DNA of 64,000 bases from Euborellia annulipes (GCA_023213315.1 JAKCPI010000953.1:1-64000); one strand, 5' to 3'. Shown: positions 33,250 to 44,577, counted from the stretch's first letter. Notes: generated by a model from the sequence alone, not told the origin. Made by a program: numbers and translations.

Positions 33250-33785
33250 GTTATAAAAATTAAATTTCTTCTCCGCGTAATCATAAAAAAAAAAAGAATT
33301 GAAAATTATTCCTCCCGAGATGATGATGATTTTTAAACTTGTGTTATGTGCACTATTGGTCAATTGTCAATTGTAAATGGAATCGTAAGAAATATCGATT
33401 TTTAAATCAACTTTCTCATATAAGTCGGACTTTGATTGCTAATATATGCTAGAATATAATTTTGTTTGTAAGCAATTGTTCTAATTCTCTGAACTAGGGT
33501 ATTTATAATTCATAAAACAGGATGAGTAGTTGTTTGTATGTCTGGATTTTTTTTTATTTGTTTATATCTCTGGAACCACTCATTGCAGAAGGATGAAATT
33601 TTACATATTATAGTCCTAGTGAGCATTAAAAGATTTTTAAAATTTGGAGTGAATCATTTTTCAGGAAGAAAGGGAAATGTCTATTTTAATAACCTTAAAT
33701 TCCAAGGGATGTGGGTTCAGTTCCAAGGCAATCAGATGAATATTTATTTAAGTCATTTTATTATTAAATGGTAAAAATAAGGAGA
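33250..33785. other. AT-rich stretch with low-copy repeat segment
   Basis: The part at 33535-33660 resembles 19340-19430 (see that entry). The 78-codon frame at 33538 spans it but is not shared by the other copy. Confidence 0.35.
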
Positions 33786-33990
33786 CGAGGAGGCGATTAG
33801 CCGAGGGGATAAAGCAGTTATGCTTATAATCCTGAAAAGACAACTCGAGTTCAAATCCACTTCATGGCAATAAATTATGTATCATTTCTTCGGATGATTT
33901 GTCCCATCTTACTTATACAATGTGAATGATCTCACAAGAAATAAATGACTAATGATGGGATAATAATTAATTTGTGAAAATTGGAGGTTT
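33786..33990 (+). mobile_element. SINE-F, tRNA-derived
   Basis: Head with A-box-like GATTAGCCGAGGGG and B-box-like GAGTTCAAATCC, spaced about 50 bp as in tRNA genes; internal TATAATCCTGAAAAGACAACTC is shared with the reverse copy at 36230-36345. The GCCGAG word suggests a Ser/Leu-type tRNA ancestor. Confidence 0.6.
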
Positions 33991-33999
33991 TATATTTTT

Positions 34000-34430
34000 G
34001 GCTACTCTTGTTCCTTTTTCTGTTGTATAAACAAACAGCCACTGACTTCTGTGATTTAATCATCTAAATATTCAACACATTCAAATATTCACATATATAA
34101 ACACAAATATTTTATGTAATATTCTGATTTTAGAGTGAAAAATTTGAAATCTCAACATCGATAATTTTTTATTCGTTACCTGGATAATTAATTTCAAAAA
34201 AAAAAAAAAAATAGCTAAATTCATAATTTAACAAAACACACGCCAAAGCATATTTTAAGATACTTGTATGTTGATTAATGAGATGTTTTAGAAAAAAAAT
34301 ATAAATTTTGATAAATAAGATTAATTCAAATTTTATGATTAAGCGTGATGTGTAAAGTTCCATATTTTTGTTGATTCCATCTCTAGAAGGGATTCTAAAA
34401 TATTTAACGGAATTAATTTTTTCTTAGCTA
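34000..34430. other. AT-rich stretch, nothing recognised
   Basis: AT-rich with an A-run near 34197. No gene evidence. Confidence 0.4.
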
Positions 34431-34560
34431 GGCTTGATTGGCGTTAAACAGCTGCTCCGGTGGCGGCACGTGCCGATCAGTCCCGGCACGTCCGAGACCA
34501 AAGCCACAACCTGGAGACCAGCACGTCTTTTGCCTTATCACATCACACTCTGGCTTATCT
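34431..34560. other. GC-richer non-repetitive island
   Basis: CGGTGGCGGCACGTGCCGATC and CCCGGCACGTCC give two CACGTG/CACGTC-type words. A 122-codon plus-strand frame starts here (34438-34806) but leaves the island after ~40 codons and continues in AT-rich DNA without protein-like features. Candidate regulatory element. Confidence 0.25.
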
Positions 34561-34849
34561 CTCTCTCAAGCTCCACAAATCCCTTTTTTTATAACAAGAA
34601 TAAAAGCAAATAATAAATCACAATATCACATTATTTGTTCAAAATTTGTTGCAATTCTTGTTATATCTGCTCAGCTATTTTTGTTCTTTCATAAGCATAC
34701 TCTTCATCCTGATCTTAATAGACCTAATAGACTAGGATCTCTATGTTCAGAAATATTTCTATCTATTGAAGATATTGGTATAGCTGTAGTATTATGCCAA
34801 ATGTAAATAGGAATAATTCACAAGAATGCGACAAATTTTATTTCATTAT

Positions 34850-35045
34850 TTAATCTTCTTCTTCTTATTTCCTGGCTTTATTCCCGCATTGTGGGGTCGG
34901 CGAAATGGGGTTTTTGCGACCGGAAGGAATAGAACATAACAGGCCGGCCCGTCGCACGGTCTGACGCCTGTTGAAAATATAGAAGGAAGGGACAGACATG
35001 TAAAGAACAGAAGAACTGCCAGTCCCAGCTCGGGTGCATTTTTCT
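34850..35045. other. Balanced-composition segment, unclassified
   Basis: Starts with TTCTTCTTCTTATTTCC, then CGCATTGTGGGGTCGGCG and CAGGCCGGCCCGTCGCACGG. It may be an old retroelement tail. No second copy in this window. Confidence 0.25.
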
Positions 35046-35699
35046 TGTGAATTATTTCTTCTTACCTCTTGTATCTAAATTTTTCTTTATTTTTTAAAGC
35101 AGTCTACAATTTTATGAGTTAAAGTATTTCTTCCGTTTGAAGCAACTCTCAATATGTCAGACTTTCTTTATATCTTTTCATTAAACTTCAGGATATGCGA
35201 TGGGCCAGCTTAATCTCTCTTGATTATATTAAACTATAGCCGATACAAGGGCGAAATAATTTATTGAAGATATAAAATTCAAATAAAAATCTGCATTTAG
35301 AAAGATTTTGATGTCTGCATTTGTTTCTATCAATTTCTGTTGCAGTAAAGTAAAGAAAATTTGATTGTTATTTTAAATAACTTCGGATCTTTTAGTTCTT
35401 AAAGTATCAAAATGAGAAAATTTTTTTCTTCTTATTTCATTCCATTAAGAAAATTTATTTACTAGTTTAATAAAGAAGAAATTTTTTTCTATATCTATAT
35501 AAAACATTCTTCTATTCGCGTAGTGACATAAAAATATTTGAAAAAACTTGTAACATATTTTTTTATGATTGCTGTTATAGCCAACTTTAGCCATTGCTCG
35601 TGTACAATTCTAATGAAAATAACAGATACACAGTAGCGCAATGCCTATAAAAATTAACTTATTAACAATTTTATTTTTACTCCCGTAAAATGTTAATTA
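35046..35699. other. AT-rich stretch, nothing recognised
   Basis: AT-rich. Nothing identified. Confidence 0.4.
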
Positions 35700-35830
35700 C
35701 CTCTGGGCTTGTCGAGACAGCCATTGGATCCAGATGACCGTTGCGAAGTCACGTCTTATGGCCGTGGCGTATCTACACACGTGGCAAAGTCGCACGTGCC
35801 ACCGCACGTTTTACCGATCTGCTTTTTATT
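35700..35830. other. GC-richer non-repetitive island
   Basis: Contains CCATTGGATCC (CCAAT-box-like), GTCTTATGGCC, CACACGTGGC and CGCACGTGCC (two E-box CACGTG words) with AT-rich borders. Candidate regulatory element; the 75-codon frame is not convincing. Confidence 0.3.
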
Positions 35831-36124
35831 CTTTTATGCTTCCATTTATGAAATTTGATAAAAAAAAGAAAGATAAAGTTACATTTACTTTATTTAATCT
35901 TTTTGTAGGAAAAGGAAAGGTTAGAGAAATAAAAATACAATTTAAAATATGGTCAATATGATAAAAATGGTCAAAGTGCCTTAACTGGGTATGTCTCAAA
36001 ATTGATTTGCTTGGAACCTGTCAAGAGGTGAGCCGGAAGGAATAGTTTTTCATGAAATAAGAAGCTAGGATACGAATAATTAGTACATTCATTATTTAGC
36101 ACACTCTGAACGAGTTTATGTTAG

Positions 36125-36345
36125 AATTGCCCCCCCCCCCCTAACTATCGAATAACCTCTCCCTCCTTCTGTGGGGTGTAGGTCCCATTGTTGGGAAACA
36201 TAGCTTTCATGAGAATGATACTGAGGTGGGTTCCTGTTTCTTCTCAGGAGGCACCACTAATAGATAAATTTCTACCAGGAGGTGGATTTGAACTTGGAGT
36301 TGTCTTCAATTCAGGATTATAGGCTTAACTGATTTATTCCTTTAA
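36125..36345 (-). mobile_element. SINE-F copy 2
   Basis: On the minus strand AAGCCTATAATCCTGAATTG and CAACTCCAAGTTCAAATCCACC match the head of 33786-33990, including the B-box-like GTTCAAATCC. The body with GGGTGTAGGTCCCATTG is on the far side. A C-run at about 36130-36140 marks the border. Confidence 0.55.
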
Positions 36346-36594
36346 ATCGGAGTGAATGGAAAAAAATAAACTAAATTTAGTGTAATTCCTATTTTTTTAA
36401 GTAGCTAAATTCACAATATATTAATAAAAACAATTTATCATCAATTTGATAAAAATCAGCAAGTTAAATAATGACAGTTATTTGATGCTGATTACTCTAC
36501 TAGGTTGAGACCGTGCTTGCAAATCACGATCAAAATGATTGGAATAACGATGATAAATGGAAGAAATCGATCTGAATTCAACTATTAAGTGCGC

Positions 36595-36720
36595 TATTAT
36601 AATTAGGTTAGTTAGCCGGCACTGCGTCCATCCGTAATTGGCATCGTGGCTACGTTGGCTACCTGGCAGGCCAGGTGGGCGGCCGACTCAGATATCATTC
36701 TCTGGTCCATAAAACAAATC
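36595..36720. other. GC-richer non-repetitive island
   Basis: GTTAGCCGGCACTGCGTCC and GGCAGGCCAGGTGGGCGGCC in otherwise AT-rich DNA. No repeat partner or splice signals. Confidence 0.25.
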
Positions 36721-37248
36721 ATTTCTGATGGTCTAATGATAGGTTCTTGTTGTAATTCGTCTTTGTCTATCTCATCTTTCTTATTGTTTGTATGGAATTA
36801 TTGTTAGCCGGTAGCTAATTCAAAGACAATTACAAATTGAGAATTTACAAGGTTTTCACTAAAATATCTTAATTATTTATCAAACTGTAATTTAATAAGA
36901 TAAAAAAAAGGAGTGTGGATAAATTTGTATTTAAATACTAAGGGATGAATAATTAATTTTTTTCGTTCTGACTTGTTTTTGAAGTGAATAAGTCTACATT
37001 CGCTTACTGTTTTTATGAGTCTATAACACCAAAATCACAGGGCCACCGAGAGACTTGTCGGACTGTATATTAGTACGGCCGACCCTTCAAAAAAGAATTT
37101 AAACTTTAAATCCGAATATATGTCCGTCAGGGAGAAAAATTAATTTTGTTTTATTTTCATGACCAATAAGAGCTTAAATACCTCCGGGTCCCTTCAGAAG
37201 TAAAATTTTAATGAAATTATTCTTTTTTTTTTCTTGAAAAATTTAATA
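36721..37248. other. AT-rich stretch with a DNA-element end
   Basis: At about 37038-37080 CAGGGCCACCGAGAGACTTG looks like a hAT-type start, and CCTCCGGGTCCCTTC lies near 37182. Otherwise nothing recognised. Confidence 0.35.
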
Positions 37249-37337
37249 TTTTTTACTTTCTCTTAACCTACCCTATATATGAAATATATAGAGAGAAAGT
37301 ATTCGATTCATGTCAAAAATTCGATATCGAGATTTTT
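37249..37337 (+). mobile_element. R1 repeat copy 13, left end only
   Basis: Left-end hairpin (ACTTTCTCTTAACC ... ATAGAGAGAAAGT) and TTCATGTCAAAAATTCGATATCGAG, then cut by a SINE-B. Confidence 0.8.
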
Positions 37338-37502
37338 TAAATTTCATTTAAGGCCTGTCGAAGGACATTTAGGCCCCTTATTTAAATTGATTGGTCGCCA
37401 ATACAATTTAAACAAATTTTGTCGCCTGGGACGGGATGCGAACCCACGACCCTTGGTATAAAAGGCCAGTACACTAACTTGTACACCAAAGCCCGAGGGC
37501 TT
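37338..37502 (-). mobile_element. SINE-B copy with head
   Basis: Reverse-oriented body (CATTTAGGCCCC; GATTGGTCGCCAATACAATT) and head with GGGATGCGAACCCACGACCC (B-box complement) and CTTGTACACCAAAGCCCGAG (A-box complement). It explains the 60-codon frame at 37279-37461. Confidence 0.75.
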
Positions 37503-37597
37503 TAGAGTTTTTTAATTTTATAAATGAGGATAGGTGCAAGCTAGTTTCTTGAGTTAGTTTGTAGAGTGTTTTCTCCGAAAATCCGGACACTCTAAAA

Positions 37598-37785
37598 AGT
37601 TTCTGTTTTTCGAAGAAAACATCTATAAAAAGTTTCTGTTTTTCGAAGAAAACACTAACAAGTTTGTAAGAAGTTTCTGTTTTTCGAAGAAAACACTAAT
37701 AAGTTTCTGTTTTTCGAAGAAAACACTCTTAAAAAGTTTCTGTTTTTCGAGAGAAAACACTCTTAAAAAGTTTCTGTTTTCTCAT
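37598..37785 (+). repeat. Tandem array of six ~30-40-bp units
   Basis: AAGTTTCTG starts at 37598, 37630, 37671, 37701, 37734 and 37768; most units continue GTTTTTCGAAGAAAAC, a near-palindrome around TCGA. Spacers vary in length (about 2-15 bp) while the core is almost constant. The sixth unit lacks TCGAAG. A partial reversed core (GTTTTCTCCGAAAA) lies just upstream at 37568. Confidence 0.85.
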
Positions 37786-37790
37786 TACCA

Positions 37791-38876
37791 AGAAACTAAC
37801 ACCTTTTCTCATATACTACTTGGCCCGCCACATTATTTCATATATCTTTTTAAAATAATTACCTTTTTTTCAATATTGTTGAAGGGAGTTATCTCACTCC
37901 CCTCGGTCTCCCTTGATCGCCTATTCCACCTAAAAAAAGAGAACATGTCATGTAGATTTTATTAGAATTGATCCACGTAAGCTCTTCTTCTTCTACCCTA
38001 TATTTCAAATTTGAATATATCTTACAAAGCTCATTAACGCTCGTGGCATACAAATGGATTCTGAGAAATTCATTTGTAATTTCTTTATATCGTAAAATTA
38101 TATATTCGTCTAATTGAAAAATAAAATGTATGATCAAACAACCGTAAAGGATTTTTATATCCATAAATTAACACTATTTTCGGCTACAAAAAAAAAAATA
38201 TATATTTTGAATAGAGAAAGTATACATAGAAATTGGTCCGTGAGATAAAAATAAACTTCGCCAACATTTGAATGATAGCTAAGCTAAATTAATAATCAAA
38301 TAAAATTATCTTGTGGTGTCATTTCCTCTTCTTTAAAAGAGATGCTGTTATGTGAGTCTGACATCAACATGAGAACATTTCATTTCTCTAAAATCCATCC
38401 ATTCAAACATGATTTGAATAATAAAATTCCCCCGATAATTGAACCTGAGTGTAAAGAGTGACCTATTAAGCTCAATTAACTCCAAATGGGTCATTTCTTT
38501 TTTTTTTTTCTCTGGATCGAATCTCTTGGGTTAATAAATTTCCCCGATAATTTTATTCCTAGTCTGGGAGTTACGTATTCCGTAGAGAATGTGTAACAAT
38601 TTGTCTGACATGTCACAAAAGTCTGGAGAGTCATTCAAATTAAATGGTTTTAAAACTCCCACGAGATCTCGTTTTGAGAGAGAAAGAGACTCTCCCTTGC
38701 AATAGACTATTTTCTAAAGAGAGATGGTAATGCGTTGAAATAAAAAATGTTTTTATATTCTAGTGTAGTAGGCTACTGTTATTTATTTTTATTATTTACC
38801 ATACTTTGACATTCAATGAAATTTGCATTCTAATGTTAAAGTACGGTAATACTAAAATTATTTAATTTTATGAATA
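37791..38876. other. AT-rich stretch, nothing recognised
   Basis: AT-rich; a 91-codon minus-strand frame at 37889-38164 shows no recognised domain and is not supported by composition. Confidence 0.4.
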
Positions 38877-38880
38877 AGTT

Positions 38881-38913
38881 AACGTTTCGCTCATGGGTTG
38901 AGACCATCTTCTA
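38881..38913 (-). ncRNA. Decayed hammerhead-type motif
   Basis: Minus strand: TAGAAGA in place of CTGAAGA, then an imperfect stem II, then GAAACGTT. The GAAAC part is intact but the first core strand is mutated, so activity is not expected. Confidence 0.35.
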
Positions 38914-38919
38914 TTCATT

Positions 38920-39593
38920 ATATTATTATCAGCGAATATGTCATAACGGCGAATTTAAATCCCCTAAAACTCTCAATTCTCAATAAGAAATTATTTGATG
39001 AAGCTCTTCCTCAAAAATAAAAGAAAATTAGGTCCAGATTGTCTCAAATAAATTAAAGTTTTTTGACTTTTCAATGAACCTACTGACCCTAATTTTTTTT
39101 CAAGAAATTATTTAGACAGAAGACGTCCCTTTTATTCTAATAAAATGTAAATAAACTTTGATCTTGCATTTACTCTAAAGAGTGAATGCTAATGGAGTTA
39201 GGTAAATAAAATCCCGTGGTTTTTTAGAAGCCCAGCTGATAGAAAAAAAATTAAAAAAAAAAACTAGGATTTATTTATTTAAAAAGGATGTTGGCCTTAG
39301 ACCACCAGCCATTTTTGCCACCGATATTAGAAATTTATTAAAGCGAGAATAAACAACTGTATTGTGTTCTTTCTGATGCCATTTATTTATTTATTAACAA
39401 AATATTTTATATCTGACAAAATAACATTGATGTGATTATATTAACAATTTTTGTTACTGAGGAAAGTTGCGACTTGTATCCAAACGAAACAAAAAAAAAA
39501 ATTCCCTGGCAACAATATCTATTTCCTACTTTTTCTGTATTACATCAGATATAATATCACCAGCATTTTGAAAAAATTTTGAAATTTATTTAA
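38920..39593. other. AT-rich stretch, nothing recognised
   Basis: AT-rich; no gene or shared repeat seen. Confidence 0.4.
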
Positions 39594-39890
39594 AAAAAAA
39601 ATCTGGTGTGACTGTCGCACAGCACACAACTTTCTCTTACCTTTGATAATCGATAGTTGTGTACTGTGCTTGTCACACCAGATTTTTTGTGTCGACATGT
39701 ATTTAGTTTCCGCCGATATATTAGAATTCAAGATGTAAAATGTATAATTATGGGAAAATATTTATATTTTGTTACCATGGCAACCATTTCTCTTATCCTT
39801 CCTATGAAATACAAGAGTAAAGTAGTCTTCAGAAAATTTCAACGGCAAAATGAGAATATACATTTTAAAGAGCATCTAAAAAATAATTGG
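39594..39890 (-). mobile_element. R1 repeat copy 14, right half
   Basis: Right-end hairpin 39594-39688 (very well preserved: CTTTCTCTTACCTTTGATAATC) and adjoining interior down to AGCATCTAAAAAATAATTGG, where it is cut off. Confidence 0.85.
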
Positions 39891-40295
39891 ATGGGACTTA
39901 ATATTGTCCCTCACTGTACATGCATGACAACCTTGAATCACCTGAGCTAAGGCCATTTACTTTATTTATTACCATAACTCAATTGTCCATTACAATTCGA
40001 CAATCCCAAGACATTATCAATATTCTTCACCTAATTGTTCCTCCACTTCGAGAGACTTTTTTGAACAAACAAACTGAAGATCTTCTCATATGGAAGGAGG
40101 GAAGTCCAATCTCACTATAATCTGAGATTTTTCCAAAGAGTGATTTATCCTACAAAAAAAAAAACAAACAAACTTGGTTTACATTTTTTTTCCTTGATTT
40201 TTGCAAAACTCTTAGCTTGTATCTGGTAAATTCCCTTTTTTCTATGACTTTTGGACTGTTGGAAAACAAAAATTATTGCTGTTCCTCTTAACATT
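39891..40295. other. AT-rich stretch, nothing recognised
   Basis: No repeat or gene evidence; short frames here start inside R1. Confidence 0.35.
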
Positions 40296-40465
40296 CTTTT
40301 CACGATCGCATCTCTCTTTAAACTGGCAGGCCTGTCAAGAAGAAAGGACAGCCACAGATCAATCTAAACAAGCAATGGCAAGCAGCGCTCAGCATCTGGA
40401 TGGGTGGTCCAGATAAAGAAGGCTGGTGAACGCCCGGCCAGAGTCATCGATAATACAAATTTCCC
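40296..40465. other. GC-richer non-repetitive island
   Basis: CTGGCAGGCCTGTCAAGAAG, AGCAAGCAGCGCTCAGCATC-like text and CCAGATAAAG (GATA site) give a balanced 160-bp island. No splice sites or frame. Candidate conserved element. Confidence 0.3.
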
Positions 40466-40469
40466 TCTC

Positions 40470-41640
40470 GCTAATTAAATACGATCGTAACTATATATTC
40501 ATATTGGCCACAGTATCTGAAAAATGTTATTAAATTAAATAAACTTCCCTTTAAAATTAATTATCGACCTCTCATGAAGGTAAATTTAAGAAGGAAGAAG
40601 AAATATTATTTATCTGGAAATCATGAAGTTTTTATTCTCCAAAACAGTCATCTACCTATCGCATTTGTATAGATTGGTATTTAAAAAACTTTTTCGACAC
40701 GATCAGGAGTTGCAGAAACAAAAAATAAATTACTTATTAATTAGGAGCTTATTATTAATGCGAAGTTATAAGACGTTAAAGTTGGGGAAATTGGAAAATG
40801 GTTCTAGAACACACATCTAATTTATTTTTTAGGGCCAGTCTAATTTAAAACTTAATTAGATCGAGTCTCATTCCTTTTGGGAAAGAGAGATTCTGCTCTC
40901 GTTGCTGTTTTGATGGATGGACCATTTCTCGGGGCTTAAGGATATTAAAATGCATGAGATTTTTCTGGTATTCGGTTTTGGGCTCCTGAGTGTGACCTGT
41001 TTTTGAGTGGCGAATCAGCAGGGATGCACCCTGGTCCTATTCAGGGCAAAAAAAAAAGGTGATCGATGGAACTCCTACTCCCTGCCAGTCTAAAGGGCGG
41101 AGATTTATAAATTTAAAAAATGATCGCTATCTTAACGCGAAATGGTAACAAACAACCAAAAGCTTCTATAAACTTAGTAGGTGAAACAGATTTCTCTCTT
41201 TCCTGTTCAGGGAAAATTTATCATAGGCCCAGTTAACCACAACATATATTTAAGAATGTTCGATGGCACCACCCTCTTGTTGCACCCTGACTTTCCCCTC
41301 TTCTTCTCCTACCTAGGGCCTTTTTCACAGCGTGTGTCAGTTTTGAACAAAAAAAAAATATCTTTTGAAAGAAAAAAAAATCAGGGCTCTTTCTTATCTC
41401 TTTATGTCAAGTCACTTACTCTCTTTTCATGGGAATAACTCTAAAAAGATTCTACAAAAAAAAAAATCTATAGAAATTTTTTCAATATGGATTAACAAAA
41501 AAAAAAAAAAAAAATTATTTCAATTTTAAAATATGATTGATTAATCAATTGATAAAAAATTTTATTTCTATTTTATTTAAAGAAAATTTTAACATCAGAA
41601 GACGTGACTTTAGCCTACAGAATACAATGTTATGAACTTT
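40470..41640. other. AT-rich stretch, nothing recognised
   Basis: AT-rich with A-runs near 41050, 41350 and 41500. Moderately GC-rich text at 40975-41110 could be part of a decayed repeat. Short frames lack protein features. Confidence 0.35.
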
Positions 41641-41912
41641 GCCCTCGGGGCTTGGTGTAGAGGTTAGCGTGCTAACCTTGTATACCAAAAGTCGCGGGTT
41701 CGGATCCCAGGCAGTCCGATGATTTTATTTAAGCCATTTGGATACCAAATGGCTTAAATAAGATTGCCTGGACCCCAAATATGTATATTAATCATTAACG
41801 GATATCGTAAAAGTTTATATGGCCTGAGTTGCCGAAAAGACTGTGTGAATGTGTGTATGAGTGTATATGTGAATGAGAAAAAAGTGTGAGTGTTTAAAAA
41901 AAATAAATTTAT
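41641..41912 (+). mobile_element. SINE-A, near-complete reference copy
   Basis: tRNA-derived head with A-box-like TGGTGTAGAGGTTAGCG and B-box-like GGTTCGGATCCC about 35 bp downstream; then the AAGCCATTTGGATACCAAATGG palindromic body, GCCTGGACCCC, TATGGCCTGAGTTGCCGAAA, a GTGTGAATGTGTGT tract, and poly(A). Length ~270 bp. The other SINE-A fragments in the window align to this order. Confidence 0.8.
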
Positions 41913-41919
41913 AATGGGA

Positions 41920-42683
41920 AATTAATTTTGGCGTACTGTCAGTCAGTTTCAATATTAACCGCCACCCCTAGAGAATAGACCCGTGAAGTTAAACAACCAG
42001 AGCGCTTAGCTGCCGTAATTGTTGTCTCAAAAAATAGTATTTTCCTTTATCACACTAATGATTTTTCGTGGGTAGCAGCGATCCTAGTATTTATTTATGA
42101 TGAAATTTAGTCTCGGATTTTTTCAAATTTTTAATCCAAATGTTTTATGTTCTTTTAATAAAACCCAGGGTTATAACAATCATTTAGAATTACGCAAAAT
42201 AATTGTATCACTGATGATTGTCTGAGCTTAGAGGTCATGCCTTTTGACCTGTCTTTAATTAATTTTTTTTCGATTCAGCGAGAGATAAATTTTATTAATA
42301 GCAATGATTAATTAAAATAATCAATTAAGAGGATAATAAAAGTAGGCAGGTGATGTTTTTTTTTATTACATTTTCAAGGGAACAATTCGTCACAAATTCG
42401 CACCTTCTGATTGCAGCATCCACTTTTATTAGTTCTCTTCTATTAATAGTTAATTAATAATCATTTGCTCTTATAGAATCTTATTATATTATATAATGTA
42501 AACGATTCATATAGAAATCGTTTAAAGATAATGAATAGAAGAAAGAATAGTTTGGCTTTTTATAGGTAGAATAGGGAAATACATGCAAACGCTAAAAACA
42601 ATTTAAAGTCATTTAATTCTAAAAATTATCGCTTTTATATTTATATTGCTATCTATTAATAATTTCTTCTTTCTCTTTTGCAG
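41920..42683. other. AT-rich stretch upstream of candidate exon
   Basis: A balanced patch at 41930-42025 is unassigned. The last 25 bp form a polypyrimidine tract. Confidence 0.35.
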
Positions 42684-42787
42684 ATCTTGGGTGTCCATCC
42701 CTGTCTACATGATTTCTCAGTGCCCCTAAGAACGGCCTCAAGGGAACTTCGTGTCCATGCAACTCAGCTCAGAATTCTCCAGATTTG
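42684..42787 (+). other. Candidate exon (104 bp)
   Basis: Preceded by TTTCTTCTTTCTCTTTTGCAG and followed by GTGAGT. Balanced composition against AT-rich flanks. Frame 0 is open throughout (34 codons, with ...FSVPLRTASRELRVHATQL...). The 3' ~75 bp and the intron start (TTTAAT) align at about 65-70% with the segment at 56385-56511, in the same frame. Function unknown. Confidence 0.45.
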
Positions 42788-42904
42788 GTGAGTTTAATTT
42801 TAAAATTAATTGATTTTTTTAAGGGTAATAAACTGGTATGAAAACATTTATGAAAAATAATTCATATATTGGAATTTGACAATTAGAAAAAAATATTTTT
42901 TAAT

Positions 42905-43045
42905 TTATATTTTAATCCAAGGGTCGCGAGTTCGCATCCCGTCTCATGCGCCAATTTATTTCAATCTAATTGGCTACCAATGAATTGAAATAAATAGAGA
43001 CGGGGGTCTAAATGGCCTCCGTTGCCGAAAAAGACCTTAAATAAA
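42905..43045 (+). mobile_element. SINE-B copy
   Basis: B-box-like GTCGCGAGTTCGCATCCC, body TCAATCTAATTGGCTACC, end GGGGTCTAAATGGCCTCCG and TTGCCGAAAAAGACCTTAAA. The A-box half is missing. Confidence 0.75.
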
Positions 43046-43329
43046 TTTAATATTTTAAAATATGTATTAATTACAAGCAACAATGCTGAATAATTTAGTT
43101 AATCATTAATTTTTGAAATGATCTGTCCTTTCAACAAGTTCTAAGCTACCTTTCATTAGTAGCCTAAAGGCTTCATTCAGAGGTTCGAGGACCATAGGAT
43201 ACAACCTCATTTTCTTCTCTACCCCGCATTTTTTGCCTCATATGAAATAAAATTCACATTATTGATGAGCTGGCTCCCACTCACGTCTAGTCCTGAGAAT
43301 ATAAATACAAAATATTAACCTGAGATTAT

Positions 43330-43483
43330 TTGAATCTCCAATAAGCCCTGTGGTGATTTACAGAGATAAAAGTCTCGCCTCTTGTGCTTGGCGTTGCAGG
43401 CAATGAAAATTAAAAAAAAAATGATATTGGCTACCGATTAATTTATAAAAATAGGAACGGGTTCCAAATGACCTTAGATGCGG
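43330..43483 (+). mobile_element. SINE-B copy, decayed
   Basis: A-box-like GTGGTGATTTACAGAGATAA, TCGCCTCTTGTGC, body TTGGCTACCGATTAATTTA and end GGGTTCCAAATGACCTTAGA. Confidence 0.55.
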
Positions 43484-43591
43484 ATATTTTCCCCCGTTTA
43501 TAAATTTTACATCTTGAATTATAAGATATCGGCGGAAATTAAATATATGTGTCACAAAAATCTGGTGTGACCAGTCACACCAGATTTTTTT
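43484..43591 (+). mobile_element. R1 repeat copy 15, right end
   Basis: Interior from TTTATAAATTTTACATCTTG to a collapsed right-end hairpin, CTGGTGTGACCAGTCACACCAG, in which only the outer arms remain and meet as a perfect 22-bp palindrome. Confidence 0.8.
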
Positions 43592-43671
43592 AATTTAACA
43601 GAAAGGTAGAAAACTGATTTAATAAGAAATCTAGTATCTAAAACATCCATCTAAAAATTAAAAATATCTGA

Positions 43672-43862
43672 CCATCAGAAAGGTAACTCGGGCTCGAGGG
43701 TTTTCTTCCCGCCCCAAGCGAAAAAAATCTATTTCGATTGAATTGACTACCAAGTGAAATAAATAAGAATGAGCTTTTGTTTTAGGCTTTCTCAGTTTTT
43801 ATCATTAATAGAAACGGGGGTCTAAATGGCCTCAGAAGCCGAAAAAGTTCTTAAAATAATTT
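43672..43862 (+). mobile_element. SINE-B copy
   Basis: GGGCTCGAGGGTTTTCTTCC (decayed B box), TTGAATTGACTACC body with a ~45-bp insertion, end GGGGTCTAAATGGCCTCAGA and GCCGAAAAAG. Confidence 0.6.
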
Positions 43863-43864
43863 TT

Positions 43865-44125
43865 GCAAATTTTACCTCTCGTAAATATGAAAACTGAAAT
43901 CTTATTAAATAATCCACATGAGTAGAGAAGATCTGATAATTTTTTGTGTAGAGAAATTAGGACATTTTTTATCGTAAAGATTTCCATTAACCGATTGTCA
44001 CCTTGAGTTGACAGTTAGCAAGTCGCCCCAATTATACTGCACTTTTAACCTGGAGGACATAAAGAAAAAAAAAAAAAACGTTCAGATCCAGAAGGAGGCG
44101 AGGGATTTTGTGACTTCTCATGCTT
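43865..44125. other. AT-rich stretch, nothing recognised
   Basis: AT-rich with an A-run near 44066. Nothing identified. Confidence 0.35.
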
Positions 44126-44375
44126 AGCTAGTAAATTTAAACCGGGCGTGACGGGCGCCGTGTGCAAACAAAACGAGGACCCGGGTTGCGGCTTGTTACA
44201 CTTATCGAGGGCACCCTTGGTTGGCCCTTGCCGAGCCGATGACTAGCACGAATCATGCAATTCGTTGGACGATGATGGATCTCCTGCAGAGAGATATTTG
44301 CCAACAGCATGCTTGTTTACCTTACTCTTTCATGACATCTGCCAGAATATTGAACGGGCTGCTGATTAGCGGTAA
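44126..44375. other. GC-richer non-repetitive island (~250 bp)
   Basis: The longest balanced segment without repeat relations: GGGCGTGACGGGCGCCGTG, TGTTACACTTATCGAGGGC, ATGACTAGCACGAATCATGC, CTGCTGATTAGCGG. Sharp AT-rich borders, no open frame across it, no splice consensus. A candidate enhancer or structured RNA; the sequence alone does not decide. Confidence 0.35.
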
Positions 44376-44577
44376 TATGGGAATTTATATATAAAAAAAA
44401 AAAAAAACTACTGAAAGAGAATTTCAAAATTCATTCAAGGATTACATGATTTATTTAACAATAGGAGGATAATATCTGTTTTTAAAATAATTTTTTTTTT
44501 AATAGCAAATTTTTTAATCCACTAAGCTTAATTTATTTTTAATTTGTTAAAATTGCATTATAGATGTTTAAATAGAT

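Noticed and set aside
34438..34806. 122-codon plus-strand frame
   Set aside because: Starts in a GC-richer island and runs on into AT-rich DNA; no domain, no upstream signals and no repeat of the pattern elsewhere.
37598..37785. CRISPR array
   Set aside because: Core repeated with short spacers of 2-15 bp in a eukaryotic, repeat-rich context; no cas genes and spacers far too short.
37598..37785. Heat-shock element cluster
   Set aside because: The core has TTC-GAA-GAA spacing rather than the alternating nGAAn/nTTCn pentamers of an HSE.
41930..42025. 5S rRNA or other pol III gene
   Set aside because: Some GTTAA and CAGAGCGCTTAGC-like words, but the internal control regions of 5S are absent.
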